A DNA stretch of 55,981 nt, from the NCBI GenBank assembly GCA_023150915.1, contig JAKLKA010000036.1, positions 1 to 55,981 on the forward strand, in the 5' to 3' direction. The stretch is from Polyangiaceae bacterium. Lineage in GTDB: Bacteria; Myxococcota_A; Polyangia; Polyangiales; Polyangiaceae. Positions within the stretch are counted from its first letter, which is position 1, and each line of letters begins with the position of its first letter. Both the position numbers and the translations under genes were made by a program. Under the pieces are notes generated by a model. It worked only from the letters and a program-made list of their open reading frames with translations, searched no databases and had not been told where the DNA came from. Below, piece by piece: positions 13,547 through 21,209 of the stretch.

Positions 13547-14493
13547 GCGCGCTCTTGCGCCGTGCACGGCTGCTGCCCAGCGTGATCGACGCCGTGGGAA
13601 ACACGCCCCTGGTTCGCTTGCGCCACGTGAGCCAGAGCGCGCCCAGCGTCGAGGTCTACGTGAAGCTCGAGTATCTGAACCCCGGCGGCTCGGTGAAAGA
13701 CCGGCCGGCGCTTCGGATCGTGCAAGACGCCATCGCGAACGGCCGGCTCACGCCGGAAAAGACCCTGATCGACGCAACCAGCGGCAACACCGGCGTGGCC
13801 TACGCCATGGTCGGCGCGGCGCTGGGGTTTCGCGTGGCGCTGGTCATGCCCGCCAACGTCAGCAAGGCGCGCAAGGACATCACCCAGGCCTACGGCGCCC
13901 AGCTGATCGCCTCGAGCCCGATGGAGGGCTCGGACGGCGCCATCCGGGTGGTGCGTGAGCGCGTGGCGAGCGAGCCGGAGAAGTATTTCTACGCCGATCA
14001 GTACGCAAACCCGTCGAACCCCCTCGCCCACTATCACGGCACCGGCGCCGAGATCCTGGACGCCCTGGGCGACCGCCTCACCCACTTCGTCACCGGGCTG
14101 GGGACCAGCGGCACCATGATGGGCACCACCCGGCGGCTGCACGAGCACCCGCGGAAGATCCACTGCGTGGCCGTGGAGCCGGCGGAAGCGTTGCACGGGC
14201 TCGAGGGCATGAAGCACATGGCGTCCAGCATCGTGCCCGAGATCTTCGACCCCGGCGTGCCGGACGAGATCTTGCCGGTGTCCACCGACGACGGCTGGGA
14301 CATGGCAGAGCGGGTCGCGGAACACGAGGGGCTGTTCGTCGGCCACTCGACGGGCGCCAACATCTTCGGCGCGGTGAAGGTGGCCGAGCGCCTCCACGCG
14401 GCGGGTCGCGGCGGGTGCGTGGTCACCATTGCCTGTGACCGCGGCGACCGCTACTTCGCGCCGCTTCGCTGGGAAAGAAGGTACACGTGGTGA
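13543..14493 (+). CDS. cysM: CysM-type cysteine synthase (carrier-thiocarboxylate-dependent)
   Basis: 316 residues from ATG 13543 (GGAGGG upstream). A PLP fold-type II enzyme: Lys52 in NPGGSVKDR, TSGNTG, GLGTSGT and, near the end, GHSTGAN. The segment with EGMKHM and IVPEIFDP resembles mycobacterial CysM, which uses O-phosphoserine and CysO thiocarboxylate rather than O-acetylserine and sulfide. Substrate choice cannot be proven by eye, but operon company (carrier, E1, JAMM) favours it. It overlaps the pseudo-E1 by four bases and the JAMM gene by seven, so expression should be tightly coupled. Confidence 0.9.
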   Translation: MSALLRRARLLPSVIDAVGNTPLVRLRHVSQSAPSVEVYVKLEYLNPGGSVKDRPALRIVQDAIANGRLTPEKTLIDATSGNTGVAYAMVGAALGFRVALVMPANVSKARKDITQAYGAQLIASSPMEGSDGAIRVVRERVASEPEKYFYADQYANPSNPLAHYHGTGAEILDALGDRLTHFVTGLGTSGTMMGTTRRLHEHPRKIHCVAVEPAEALHGLEGMKHMASSIVPEIFDPGVPDEILPVSTDDGWDMAERVAEHEGLFVGHSTGANIFGAVKVAERLHAAGRGGCVVTIACDRGDRYFAPLRWERRYTW

Positions 14494-14999
14494 CCCCGCC
14501 CTGGGTGAGCGGCGGCCTTCGCATCCCGGCGGCGGTGCTGGCCGAGGTCGAGCGGGCGGCCCGCGCGGCCTACGGGCGCGACGAAGAGGCCTGCGGATAT
14601 CTGGAGGGCCCGCTCGCCGACCCGCTGGCCGTGGACCGGGCGGTGGAGCTGGAGAACCTGGCGAACAAGTACCACGCGGTCGATCCCCAGGGGCACCCGC
14701 GCACCGGGCGCGAATACTTCAAGATCAACTCGCTCAAGTTCGAGAAGGCGATCCTGCAGGCCGCCGAGCACGCCCGTGCCGTGAAGGTGTTCTTCCACTC
14801 GCACCTGGATTGCGGCGCTTATTTCAGCACGGAAGACGCCGCCAGCATGACCATGGGCGACACCGGCGCGCCGGCGTATGCGCTGGCCTACCTGGTGACC
14901 GCGGTCGACCGCGGCGAGGTCACTGCCCACCGCTTGTTCGTCTGGCACGCCGCCGACCGGGGCTTCGTCGAGGCGCCGTTCGTGATCGACGAGGCGTGA
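14487..14999 (+). CDS. JAMM/Mov34 metalloprotease (Mec+-like), releases cysteine from the carrier
   Basis: 170 residues from GTG 14487 (a second GTG follows at 14490; GAAGG upstream). A JAMM domain: Glu34 in DEEACGYLEG, then HSHLDCGAYFSTED giving His104, His106, Ser114 and Asp117, the HxHx7Sx2D zinc site. In mycobacteria the relative Mec+ hydrolyses the CysO-cysteine adduct, regenerating CysO-GlyGly and freeing cysteine. The operon here reproduces that set. It overlaps cysM, and its stop overlaps the next start (TGATG). Length is close to the stand-alone bacterial JAMM proteins. Confidence 0.9.
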   Translation: MVTPPWVSGGLRIPAAVLAEVERAARAAYGRDEEACGYLEGPLADPLAVDRAVELENLANKYHAVDPQGHPRTGREYFKINSLKFEKAILQAAEHARAVKVFFHSHLDCGAYFSTEDAASMTMGDTGAPAYALAYLVTAVDRGEVTAHRLFVWHAADRGFVEAPFVIDEA

Positions 15000-16279
15000 T
15001 GGCGCGGCTCGGGGCAGCGCTGATCGCCGCGGCGTGCGCGCTATGGGCGGCGCCCGCCCGCGCGGATCTGGATCGCGACGTGCGCGATCTGGGGGCGGCC
15101 TTCGAGAAGTCGGGAGCCGTGCGGCGGCTGCCGGCGCGCTTCGTCGAACGCGGCGGGCTCCGGCCGCTGCTCTTGCCGGGCGAGTGGCTCGATCCGTTGA
15201 AAGACGACTGCATCACGGTGGTGGTGCTGGGCTCGAGCTCGTCCACCTTCGTGCTCCGCTTCTTGCCCACCAGCGACGCGCTGACCTGGCCCCGCGGAGA
15301 GAACCCCGAGCTGAGCATCGCCGGGGGCGCCCAGCTGGTGCGCTGCGGGATCCGCAAGGCCATGCTCTCGCGCCTGGCGCTCGAGATCCGCTCGCCGCGG
15401 GGCGTGATCGAGGTGCTGGTGGCCCGGGGGCCGCGGCCCTTTCCGCCGTTGACCCGGGTGCTGCCCGCGCGCTCGCCGGGCGCTCTGGGCCCGCCGGCCA
15501 CGGCCGGTCCGCCGGCGCGCGCGGAACCGATCGAGGGGCGCCTGCGTGCGCACACCGCGCGGGCGCGTCGTGACGGGGCAGCCGCCGTGGCCAAGCGCGA
15601 CATGACGGCCGACGCCGATGGTCGTGGGCGGGCGCTGTTCGAGCTCGTGCCGGGCTGTCATCGCCTGACGCTGCTCGGCGCCGCGGGTGCCAGCCTGCCC
15701 ACCGATCTGGATGCCGATCTGATGCTGGGGGGCGATCCCGAGCCGGCGGCCAGCGATCGTTCGGAGGCCACGGACGCGATGGTCTTTGCCTGCGTGGGCG
15801 ACAAGACGATCGGTACCCTGAGCTATCGCGGGGCCACGCCCCAGAGCAGCGTCACGCTCCTGGCCGAGCACTACCCGCTGGCCGAGGCGCTGCCCGAGCG
15901 CTGGACTGCGGACGAGCGCGCTCGAGTGAGCCACGTCTTGTGGCAGCACAAGAGCCCGCGCGCGCTCGCCCCCGTGGCCACCGCCCGGGGCGTTTCCGGC
16001 GTGACCTTGATGCCCCTCGAGCTCGATCCCAGCGGCTGCTACCTCGCCGTCATCGCTTCGGTGCGCGGGCAGAACGCCGGCGTCGCGCTCTCGGTCGAGC
16101 TCGGTGAGCGGCAAGCGCAGAACCACGGGGGCCCCGAGGGGCTGGGCACCGCGCTGGCCTTTTGCGCGCGCGGCGAGCCCGTGGCGCGCTTCAATCTCGA
16201 GGTTCGCGGCGACGGCGGCGCGTGGCTGTTTTCGCTGTTTCGCGCCGGCAAGACCGCCATCGGGGAGCAGGCCGAGTGA
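14999..16279 (+). CDS. Exported protein with three Cys-bracketed repeat domains
   Basis: 426 residues with a cleavable signal peptide (MARLGAALIAAACALWAAPARA). ATG overlaps the JAMM stop by one base. Three repeat units can be aligned by eye, each opening with a Cys followed by an alternating hydrophobic strand and closing with hydrophobic-x-Cys 42-45 residues later: Cys71-Cys116, Cys220-Cys265, Cys347-Cys389. Each is followed by a strand such as LALEIRSPRGVIEVLVA or FNLEVRGDGGAWLFSLF. Spacing suggests a disulfide-closed beta-sandwich, reminiscent of pre-peptidase C-terminal domains, but I recognise no family. The next gene carries four more units. No catalytic motif is seen; a binding or scaffold role in the periplasm is plausible. 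Confidence 0.72.
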   Translation: MARLGAALIAAACALWAAPARADLDRDVRDLGAAFEKSGAVRRLPARFVERGGLRPLLLPGEWLDPLKDDCITVVVLGSSSSTFVLRFLPTSDALTWPRGENPELSIAGGAQLVRCGIRKAMLSRLALEIRSPRGVIEVLVARGPRPFPPLTRVLPARSPGALGPPATAGPPARAEPIEGRLRAHTARARRDGAAAVAKRDMTADADGRGRALFELVPGCHRLTLLGAAGASLPTDLDADLMLGGDPEPAASDRSEATDAMVFACVGDKTIGTLSYRGATPQSSVTLLAEHYPLAEALPERWTADERARVSHVLWQHKSPRALAPVATARGVSGVTLMPLELDPSGCYLAVIASVRGQNAGVALSVELGERQAQNHGGPEGLGTALAFCARGEPVARFNLEVRGDGGAWLFSLFRAGKTAIGEQAE

Positions 16280-17931
16280 AGGCGTGGCTTCTGGCGCTGG
16301 CCTGCGTGGGCTGCACCGGCTGGGTGGGTGGCCCGCGGCCGGCGGCCCTCGAGGCGCGCCCGACCCCGGGGCGCGTCGAGGGCGAGCGGTTCTTGCTCGC
16401 CGACGGCCGCCGCGCGCGCGACGCCGGCGCCAGCGAGCAGCGCGTGGTGGCAGCCGACGCGGGCGCCCCCGGCGACCGGATCTCGGGCTTCGTCAGCGTG
16501 CCCGCCCAGGCCTGCGCGCTGGTGATGGCGCGCGGCTCGCGCGAGATCGACGACGTCGATCTGTTCGCGTTCGGCGACGACGGCACGCTGCTGGGCGCCG
16601 ACGAGCGCCCGAACAAGGCCCCCACGCTGCTCTTGTGCCCACCGCACCCCGAGCGCATCTACGTCAGCGCCCGGATCGCCTCGGGCTTTGGCATCGTGGC
16701 GCTCGGCGTGCAGAGCGTCGCGGCGGCGGACGGCCCGAAGCTCGGCGCGCTGCTCGACGTTCCCGGGTTCGCGACTCGGGCCGACGTCGGCGCGGTCGCC
16801 GAGATCGAGCGCGCGCTGGGCGCCCATCGCCGCGGCATTGGCGGGCGCTGGCAAGAGCTACGCCGGGCGGCACTGCCGGTCGAGCCGGGCACGCCCAGCC
16901 TGATCTCGGCCGTGATCGAGCCCGGGCGCTGCCTGGACGCCTGGGTCACGCCGACCGAAGCCGTGTCGCACCTCGACGTGGCGCTGCTCGATGCCGACGG
17001 GCGTACGGCGGGGCGCGCCGTGTCCCACGGGCGCAGCCGATTCCTGGTGGCCTGCGCCGCCGACAAGACCGCGGTCACGCTGGAGGTGCGACCGCAGTCC
17101 GGGCGTGGCGTGGCGGTGGTCGTGCTCTCGCAGTCCAAAGACGGTGGGCGTGCAGAGCTCGGGGGGCGCATTCCGATCATCGAGCTGGGCGCCAGCCGGT
17201 CGCTGGACGAGGTGAAGACCGATCTGGCCGCTCGCCTCGACAAGGGTGACTACGACGCGCCCCGGTCGGCGCTGCGCGTCGATCTGCCGATCGCCGAGCG
17301 CACCAGCACCGATCTCGAGCTGGCGGCCGGGTGCACCCGTATCGACGTGCTGGGAGGCCGCCCGCTCGCCGGGGTCGAGGCGTGGCTGTGGGCGGGCGAA
17401 GCGCTGAGCGCCCACGACCGTGCCGCCAGTCACGCCACGCTGTTTGCGTGCGGCGCCGCCGGCAAGCGCCGTCTGGATCTGGAGGCCCTGGCGCGTCCGG
17501 GGCCCGTCGAGGTGCTGGCGCGGAAGCTGCGACAGGTGCCGCCGCTCTTCACGCAGCACCCGCTGGCCGCGGGGCGGTTGCTCGCGCGGGTGTTGGCGCG
17601 CGGCACGGCCCCGCGCTTCGATCAGCTGGGCGCACCGAAGGTCGTCACGCTCGGCGAGACCCGGCGCGTCGACTCGGATCTCTTGGTTCCGATCCAGCGC
17701 TGCGCAGACGTCGTGCTCGCACTCGGGCCGGGCGCTGCCGGTGCCGAAGTTCGGATCGTCGACAAGGCGACCGGCAAAGAGATCGAACGTGGGTTCGGCG
17801 GTCAGCACGCGGCGGCGCGCGCCTGCGCCGTCGATCGTCGTGCCAGCCTGGACGCGCGCGTCGAGCTCTCGGTTTCGAGTGGCCAGACCGACGGCCTGGT
17901 GCTCACGCGGCTGCTCGCGCCGACCGAGTGA
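16276..17931 (+). CDS. Lipoprotein with four Cys-bracketed repeat domains
   Basis: 551 residues from GTG 16276, overlapping the previous stop (GTGA). A short type II signal peptide ends at a lipobox (LACVGC, Cys13). Four units match those of the preceding protein: Cys80-Cys121, Cys219-Cys260, Cys353-Cys392 and Cys476-Cys517, spacings 39-41. Typical openings are QACALVMARG, GRCLDAWVTP, AGCTRIDVLG and QRCADVVLAL; typical closings LLLC, FLVAC, LFAC and ARAC, then a strand ending in a G-x-V-V-V-L-type segment. Units are separated by 90-100-residue helical or linker regions. The two genes clearly arose by duplication and are probably co-expressed as a periplasmic and lipid-anchored pair. Function is unknown. 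Confidence 0.72.
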   Translation: MKAWLLALACVGCTGWVGGPRPAALEARPTPGRVEGERFLLADGRRARDAGASEQRVVAADAGAPGDRISGFVSVPAQACALVMARGSREIDDVDLFAFGDDGTLLGADERPNKAPTLLLCPPHPERIYVSARIASGFGIVALGVQSVAAADGPKLGALLDVPGFATRADVGAVAEIERALGAHRRGIGGRWQELRRAALPVEPGTPSLISAVIEPGRCLDAWVTPTEAVSHLDVALLDADGRTAGRAVSHGRSRFLVACAADKTAVTLEVRPQSGRGVAVVVLSQSKDGGRAELGGRIPIIELGASRSLDEVKTDLAARLDKGDYDAPRSALRVDLPIAERTSTDLELAAGCTRIDVLGGRPLAGVEAWLWAGEALSAHDRAASHATLFACGAAGKRRLDLEALARPGPVEVLARKLRQVPPLFTQHPLAAGRLLARVLARGTAPRFDQLGAPKVVTLGETRRVDSDLLVPIQRCADVVLALGPGAAGAEVRIVDKATGKEIERGFGGQHAAARACAVDRRASLDARVELSVSSGQTDGLVLTRLLAPTE

Positions 17932-17934
17932 ATG

Positions 17935-17969
17935 CTGCATGATTCTAACGGTTTAGCCCGTTGATGCAG
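17935..17969 (+). terminator. Hairpin after the lipoprotein gene (possible terminator)
   Basis: CTGCAT (17935-17940) pairs with ATGCAG (17964-17969) around an inner AACGG / CCGTT stem, starting three bases after the stop codon. It has no T tract. It probably ends or protects the cys operon transcript. The remaining gap to 18118 holds the leader of the next gene and nothing else I can name. Confidence 0.4.
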
Positions 17970-18118
17970 GGTGCGACCCGGGTCTGCAGCGGACAGTGGC
18001 GTTTTGCGGAGCTTTCGGGCTACCCTGCGGCGCGCACAAGCAGTGCGGCCGTATTTAGAGCGGGTTCGGAACTGAATTAGCAGAGCGAAAGCGAACTGCG
18101 GAGAAGAGGAGCACACAG

Positions 18119-18583
18119 ATGATGGAGCAGCAGACCGGCATTCAGGCACAAGGTGGAGGCTACGGACCGCCTCCCGGCGGGTACGGTCCTCCGGGTGGTG
18201 CACCCGGTGGGTACGGCGCGCCTCCCGGGATGCCCGGTGCTCCGATGGGGCCGCCCGGCGGAATGCCGATGGCGCCGCCCGGTGGCGGCATGCCGCCCGG
18301 CATGGGTGGCGGTGGCGGCGCGCCGCCGGATCTCGAGGCGCACGTCAAGAAGTGGTTCACGCTGTCGATCGTCTCGATCTTCTGCGGCTGCGGTATGCTC
18401 GGCTTGATCAACGTGTGGATGGCCATGCAGGCCAAGGACGCGCTGGCCAAGGGTGACGCCGCCACGGCCGCTGACAAGATCAAGCTGGCACGCACGCTGT
18501 GCATCGTCGGCTACGTGATCTTCGGCCTGTATGTCCTGGGCGGCATCGCCTACGGCATCATGATGGCCGTTGCGCTGAGCTGA
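18119..18583 (+). CDS. CD225/dispanin-family membrane protein with Gly/Pro-rich N-terminus
   Basis: 154 residues; ATG 18119 or 18122 after GAAGAGGAGC. Residues 10-70 are a low-complexity Gly/Pro/Tyr/Met tail (repeats of GGYGPP and PPGGM). The C-terminal 85 residues form the two-helix CD225 unit: KKWFTLSIVSIFCGCGMLGLINVW, then a polar loop AKDALAKGDAATAADKIKLAR, then a second hydrophobic helix (given here only as segments). The Cys pair at the first helix edge is typical. Bacterial dispanins are uncharacterised; eukaryotic relatives (IFITM) alter membrane curvature and fusion. It has its own long leader and terminator, so it is monocistronic. Confidence 0.85.
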   Translation: MMEQQTGIQAQGGGYGPPPGGYGPPGGAPGGYGAPPGMPGAPMGPPGGMPMAPPGGGMPPGMGGGGGAPPDLEAHVKKWFTLSIVSIFCGCGMLGLINVWMAMQAKDALAKGDAATAADKIKLARTLCIVGYVIFGLYVLGGIAYGIMMAVALS

Positions 18584-18604
18584 TCGCTCACCGCCACTGA
18601 ATCA

Positions 18605-18639
18605 GGGCGCTGCCAGCGATGGCGGCGCCCTTTTTCTTT
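18605..18639 (+). terminator. Intrinsic terminator of the dispanin gene
   Basis: GGGCGCTGCC (18605-18614) pairs with GGCGGCGCCC (18621-18630) with one G-T pair and a six-base loop, followed by TTTTTCTTT. It starts 21 bases after the dispanin stop. Confidence 0.9.
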
Positions 18640-18706
18640 GGGCTGGCATTTTCCGCCGGCTCAGAAACACCTGCCAGATTGCCGCGACACGGGTACCCTC
18701 TCTGGT

Positions 18707-21169
18707 ATGGCGAGCTTGCGTTGGGGCTTTGGTGTCTTGGGGGTCGGTGCTCTGGTCGCTGCAGCGTGCGGCGGTGACGACGAAGGCGGCACCGCGGGGA
18801 ACACCGGCGGCATGGCGGGGGATGCGTCGCTGGGCGGTGCCAGCGGCGCCAGCGGCAGTGGCGGCGGCATCAACGTCGACTCGGGCGGCGGCGACTGCAG
18901 CGCGACGAAACCCTGCGAGGCCGGCGTGTGCGTCGGGGGGAAGTGCTGTCCGTCGGCCGAGCAAGCGTGCGGCAGTGCGTGCTGCGGCGGCAGCGAGGTG
19001 TGTCTGTTCGAGCAGTGTGTGGTGCCGGGCAAGTCGTGCCAGACCGTCGCCGACTGCGCGACCGGCGAGTACTGCGAGACGGCCCTGGGCTCGGGGGCGA
19101 CTGACGGCGGCGTCTCGGACGCGGGCGGAGGCGACTCGGGCGCCGCGTGCTCGCAGCCCGTGCCGGCCAACGGCAAGTGCGTCAAGCTGCCACCGATCTG
19201 CGAGGGCGACGGCGGCGTGCCGGACGGCGGCACCTGCGTGCAGAAGTGCGAGTACAAACCGCCGTCGGGCGTGCTGAGCGCGGTGAAGAAATGGCAGTGG
19301 GGCACCGACGACGCCCCCAAGCAGTTCCCGGGCTTCGCCGACGTGTGGGCCACGCCCACGGTGGCGCGCGTGGCCGACGCCAACTGCGACGGCAAGGTCG
19401 ACGAGACGGATCCGCCCAACGTGATCTTCGTCTCGGGCAACGCCCAGCAGACCTGCTGCTCGTGCGGCGGCATCACACCCAGCACTTGCCTGACCGGGAA
19501 GCTGCGGGTGCTCGACGGGCAGAGCGGGAAGGAAATCTGGAGCCTGGACAAGGCCAAGACCGGAGCCCTGGGATTTGCCGGGCTCTCGGTGGCGCTGGGC
19601 GACATCAACGGCGACAAAGAGATCGACATCGTCGCCATGACCGGCGACGGCCACATCGCGGTGATCGACAAGCAAGCCAAGGTGCTCGGCGTCTCGGACA
19701 AGCCGGTGGACACCGCCGCCGCGGGCGCATTCGGTTGGGGTGGCGGCATCGCGATCGCCGACATGGACGGCGACGGCGCGCCGGAGATCGCCTACGGGCG
19801 CAACCTCTTCTCGACCAAGGGCGGCACCATCGTCCGGCAGTGGGTGGGCACCGGCGGCAACGCCGGCGGCGGCGGGCGCGAGCTGTCGTTCTTCGTGGAT
19901 CTGAACGGCGACGGCAAGCTCGAGCTCTTGGCGGGCAACACCGCCTACAAGGCGGATGGCACCGCCCTGTGGACCGCGCCGGCCAGCGTGACCGATGGCT
20001 ACAACGCGGTGGCCGACTTCGACGCCGACGGCAAGCCAGAGGTGGTGGTGGTCGACGCCGGCAAGATGTGGCTGCTCGAGGGCCTGACCGGCGTCATCGA
20101 GCTGGGCCCCCTCACCCTGCCCAGCACCGGCAACGGCGGCCCTCCGACGGTGGCGGACTTCGACGGAGACGGCAAGCGCGAGGTCGGCGTGGCGGCGCAA
20201 GACAAGTACACCGTGGTCAAGCCCGACTACGTGGGCAAGAAGCTGAACGTGCTCTGGGCCACGCCCAACCACGATCTGTCGTCCAGCGTCACCGGGTCGA
20301 GCGTGTTCGACTTCGAGGGCGATGGAAAGGCCGAGGTCGTCTACAACGACGAGTGCTTCCTGTGGGTGTACGACGGCAAGACCGGCAAGGTCCTGTTCGC
20401 CACCCCCACCACCAGCTTCACCGCCACCGAGGCCTCGCTGGTGGCCGACGTGGACGGCGACGGCCACTCGGAGATCGTGATGGTGTCCAACGGCGCCGAC
20501 CCCAGCGCGAACGGCTGGAAGTGCAACGTGGCGCCCTGGAACCAGCCCGACGTGGCCAACAATCGGCCGGCCTGGAAGCCGCCGCCCGGCAAGCCGGCCT
20601 ACCGTGGCATCACGGTCTTCGGCGACAAGCAGAACAGCTGGGTCGGTACGCGCACGGTCTGGAACCAGCACGCTTACTCGGTGACCAACGTGTGCGACTC
20701 GCGCGACAGCGCGTGCAGCGCGCCCAACGTCTACGGCTCGATCCCGACCGCCCAGAAGCCGAACTGGACGCAGGCCTGGCTCAACAACTTCCGCCAGAAC
20801 GTGCAAGACAAGGGCATCTTCGACGCGCCCGACGTGGTGGTGAAGGTGGACGTGGTCTGCTCGAACCCGATCGTGGTCAAGGTGTCGGTGCGCAACATCG
20901 GCCTGGCGGGCCTGCCCGCCGGTGTGACGGTGGCGGTGTTCGTCGACAAGGGCGGCGCCCAGACCCAGATCGGCACCGTGGTCACCACCAAGGCGCTCTT
21001 GCCCGGCCAGACCCAGGTGCTCGACTTCACCGTGCCCTCGGGGGCGGGCCTGACCACCGACGGCTACCTGGCCAAGGTGGTGATCGACCCCAACAACAAG
21101 ACGTTCAACGAGTGTCGCGACGACAACAACACCAGCAACGTGGTGAAGCCCAAGTGCGGGCCACAGTGA
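18707..21169 (+). CDS. Surface lipoprotein with FG-GAP/VCBS calcium-binding repeats and a CARDB-like domain
   Basis: 820 residues from ATG 18707. Lipobox LVAAAC, a Gly-rich linker, then a Cys-rich segment (about 60-180, with repeated CCGG/CxxC patterns). Residues about 190-610 contain at least seven D-x-D-x-D-G calcium loops (for example DINGDKEID, DMDGDGAPE, DLNGDGKLE, DFDADGKPE, DFDGDGKRE, DFEGDGKAE, DVDGDGHSE), the signature of an integrin-like seven-bladed propeller. The C-terminal 110 residues (VVKVSVRNIGLAGLPAGVTV onward) match CARDB-type adhesion domains. It is probably surface-exposed and adhesive, Ca-dependent. It follows a strong terminator, so has its own promoter; I could not identify one with confidence. 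Confidence 0.88.
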   Translation: MASLRWGFGVLGVGALVAAACGGDDEGGTAGNTGGMAGDASLGGASGASGSGGGINVDSGGGDCSATKPCEAGVCVGGKCCPSAEQACGSACCGGSEVCLFEQCVVPGKSCQTVADCATGEYCETALGSGATDGGVSDAGGGDSGAACSQPVPANGKCVKLPPICEGDGGVPDGGTCVQKCEYKPPSGVLSAVKKWQWGTDDAPKQFPGFADVWATPTVARVADANCDGKVDETDPPNVIFVSGNAQQTCCSCGGITPSTCLTGKLRVLDGQSGKEIWSLDKAKTGALGFAGLSVALGDINGDKEIDIVAMTGDGHIAVIDKQAKVLGVSDKPVDTAAAGAFGWGGGIAIADMDGDGAPEIAYGRNLFSTKGGTIVRQWVGTGGNAGGGGRELSFFVDLNGDGKLELLAGNTAYKADGTALWTAPASVTDGYNAVADFDADGKPEVVVVDAGKMWLLEGLTGVIELGPLTLPSTGNGGPPTVADFDGDGKREVGVAAQDKYTVVKPDYVGKKLNVLWATPNHDLSSSVTGSSVFDFEGDGKAEVVYNDECFLWVYDGKTGKVLFATPTTSFTATEASLVADVDGDGHSEIVMVSNGADPSANGWKCNVAPWNQPDVANNRPAWKPPPGKPAYRGITVFGDKQNSWVGTRTVWNQHAYSVTNVCDSRDSACSAPNVYGSIPTAQKPNWTQAWLNNFRQNVQDKGIFDAPDVVVKVDVVCSNPIVVKVSVRNIGLAGLPAGVTVAVFVDKGGAQTQIGTVVTTKALLPGQTQVLDFTVPSGAGLTTDGYLAKVVIDPNNKTFNECRDDNNTSNVVKPKCGPQ

Positions 21170-21174
21170 AGTGA

Positions 21175-21194
21175 ACCGGGCGTGACGGCCCGGT
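21175..21194. terminator. Bidirectional hairpin between convergent genes
   Basis: ACCGGGC (21175-21181) and GCCCGGT (21188-21194) form a perfect 7-bp stem with a six-base loop in the 40-base gap between the FG-GAP lipoprotein and the kinase gene. There is no T tract. Confidence 0.55.
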
Positions 21195-21209
21195 GCGGCG
21201 CCCGCGGCG

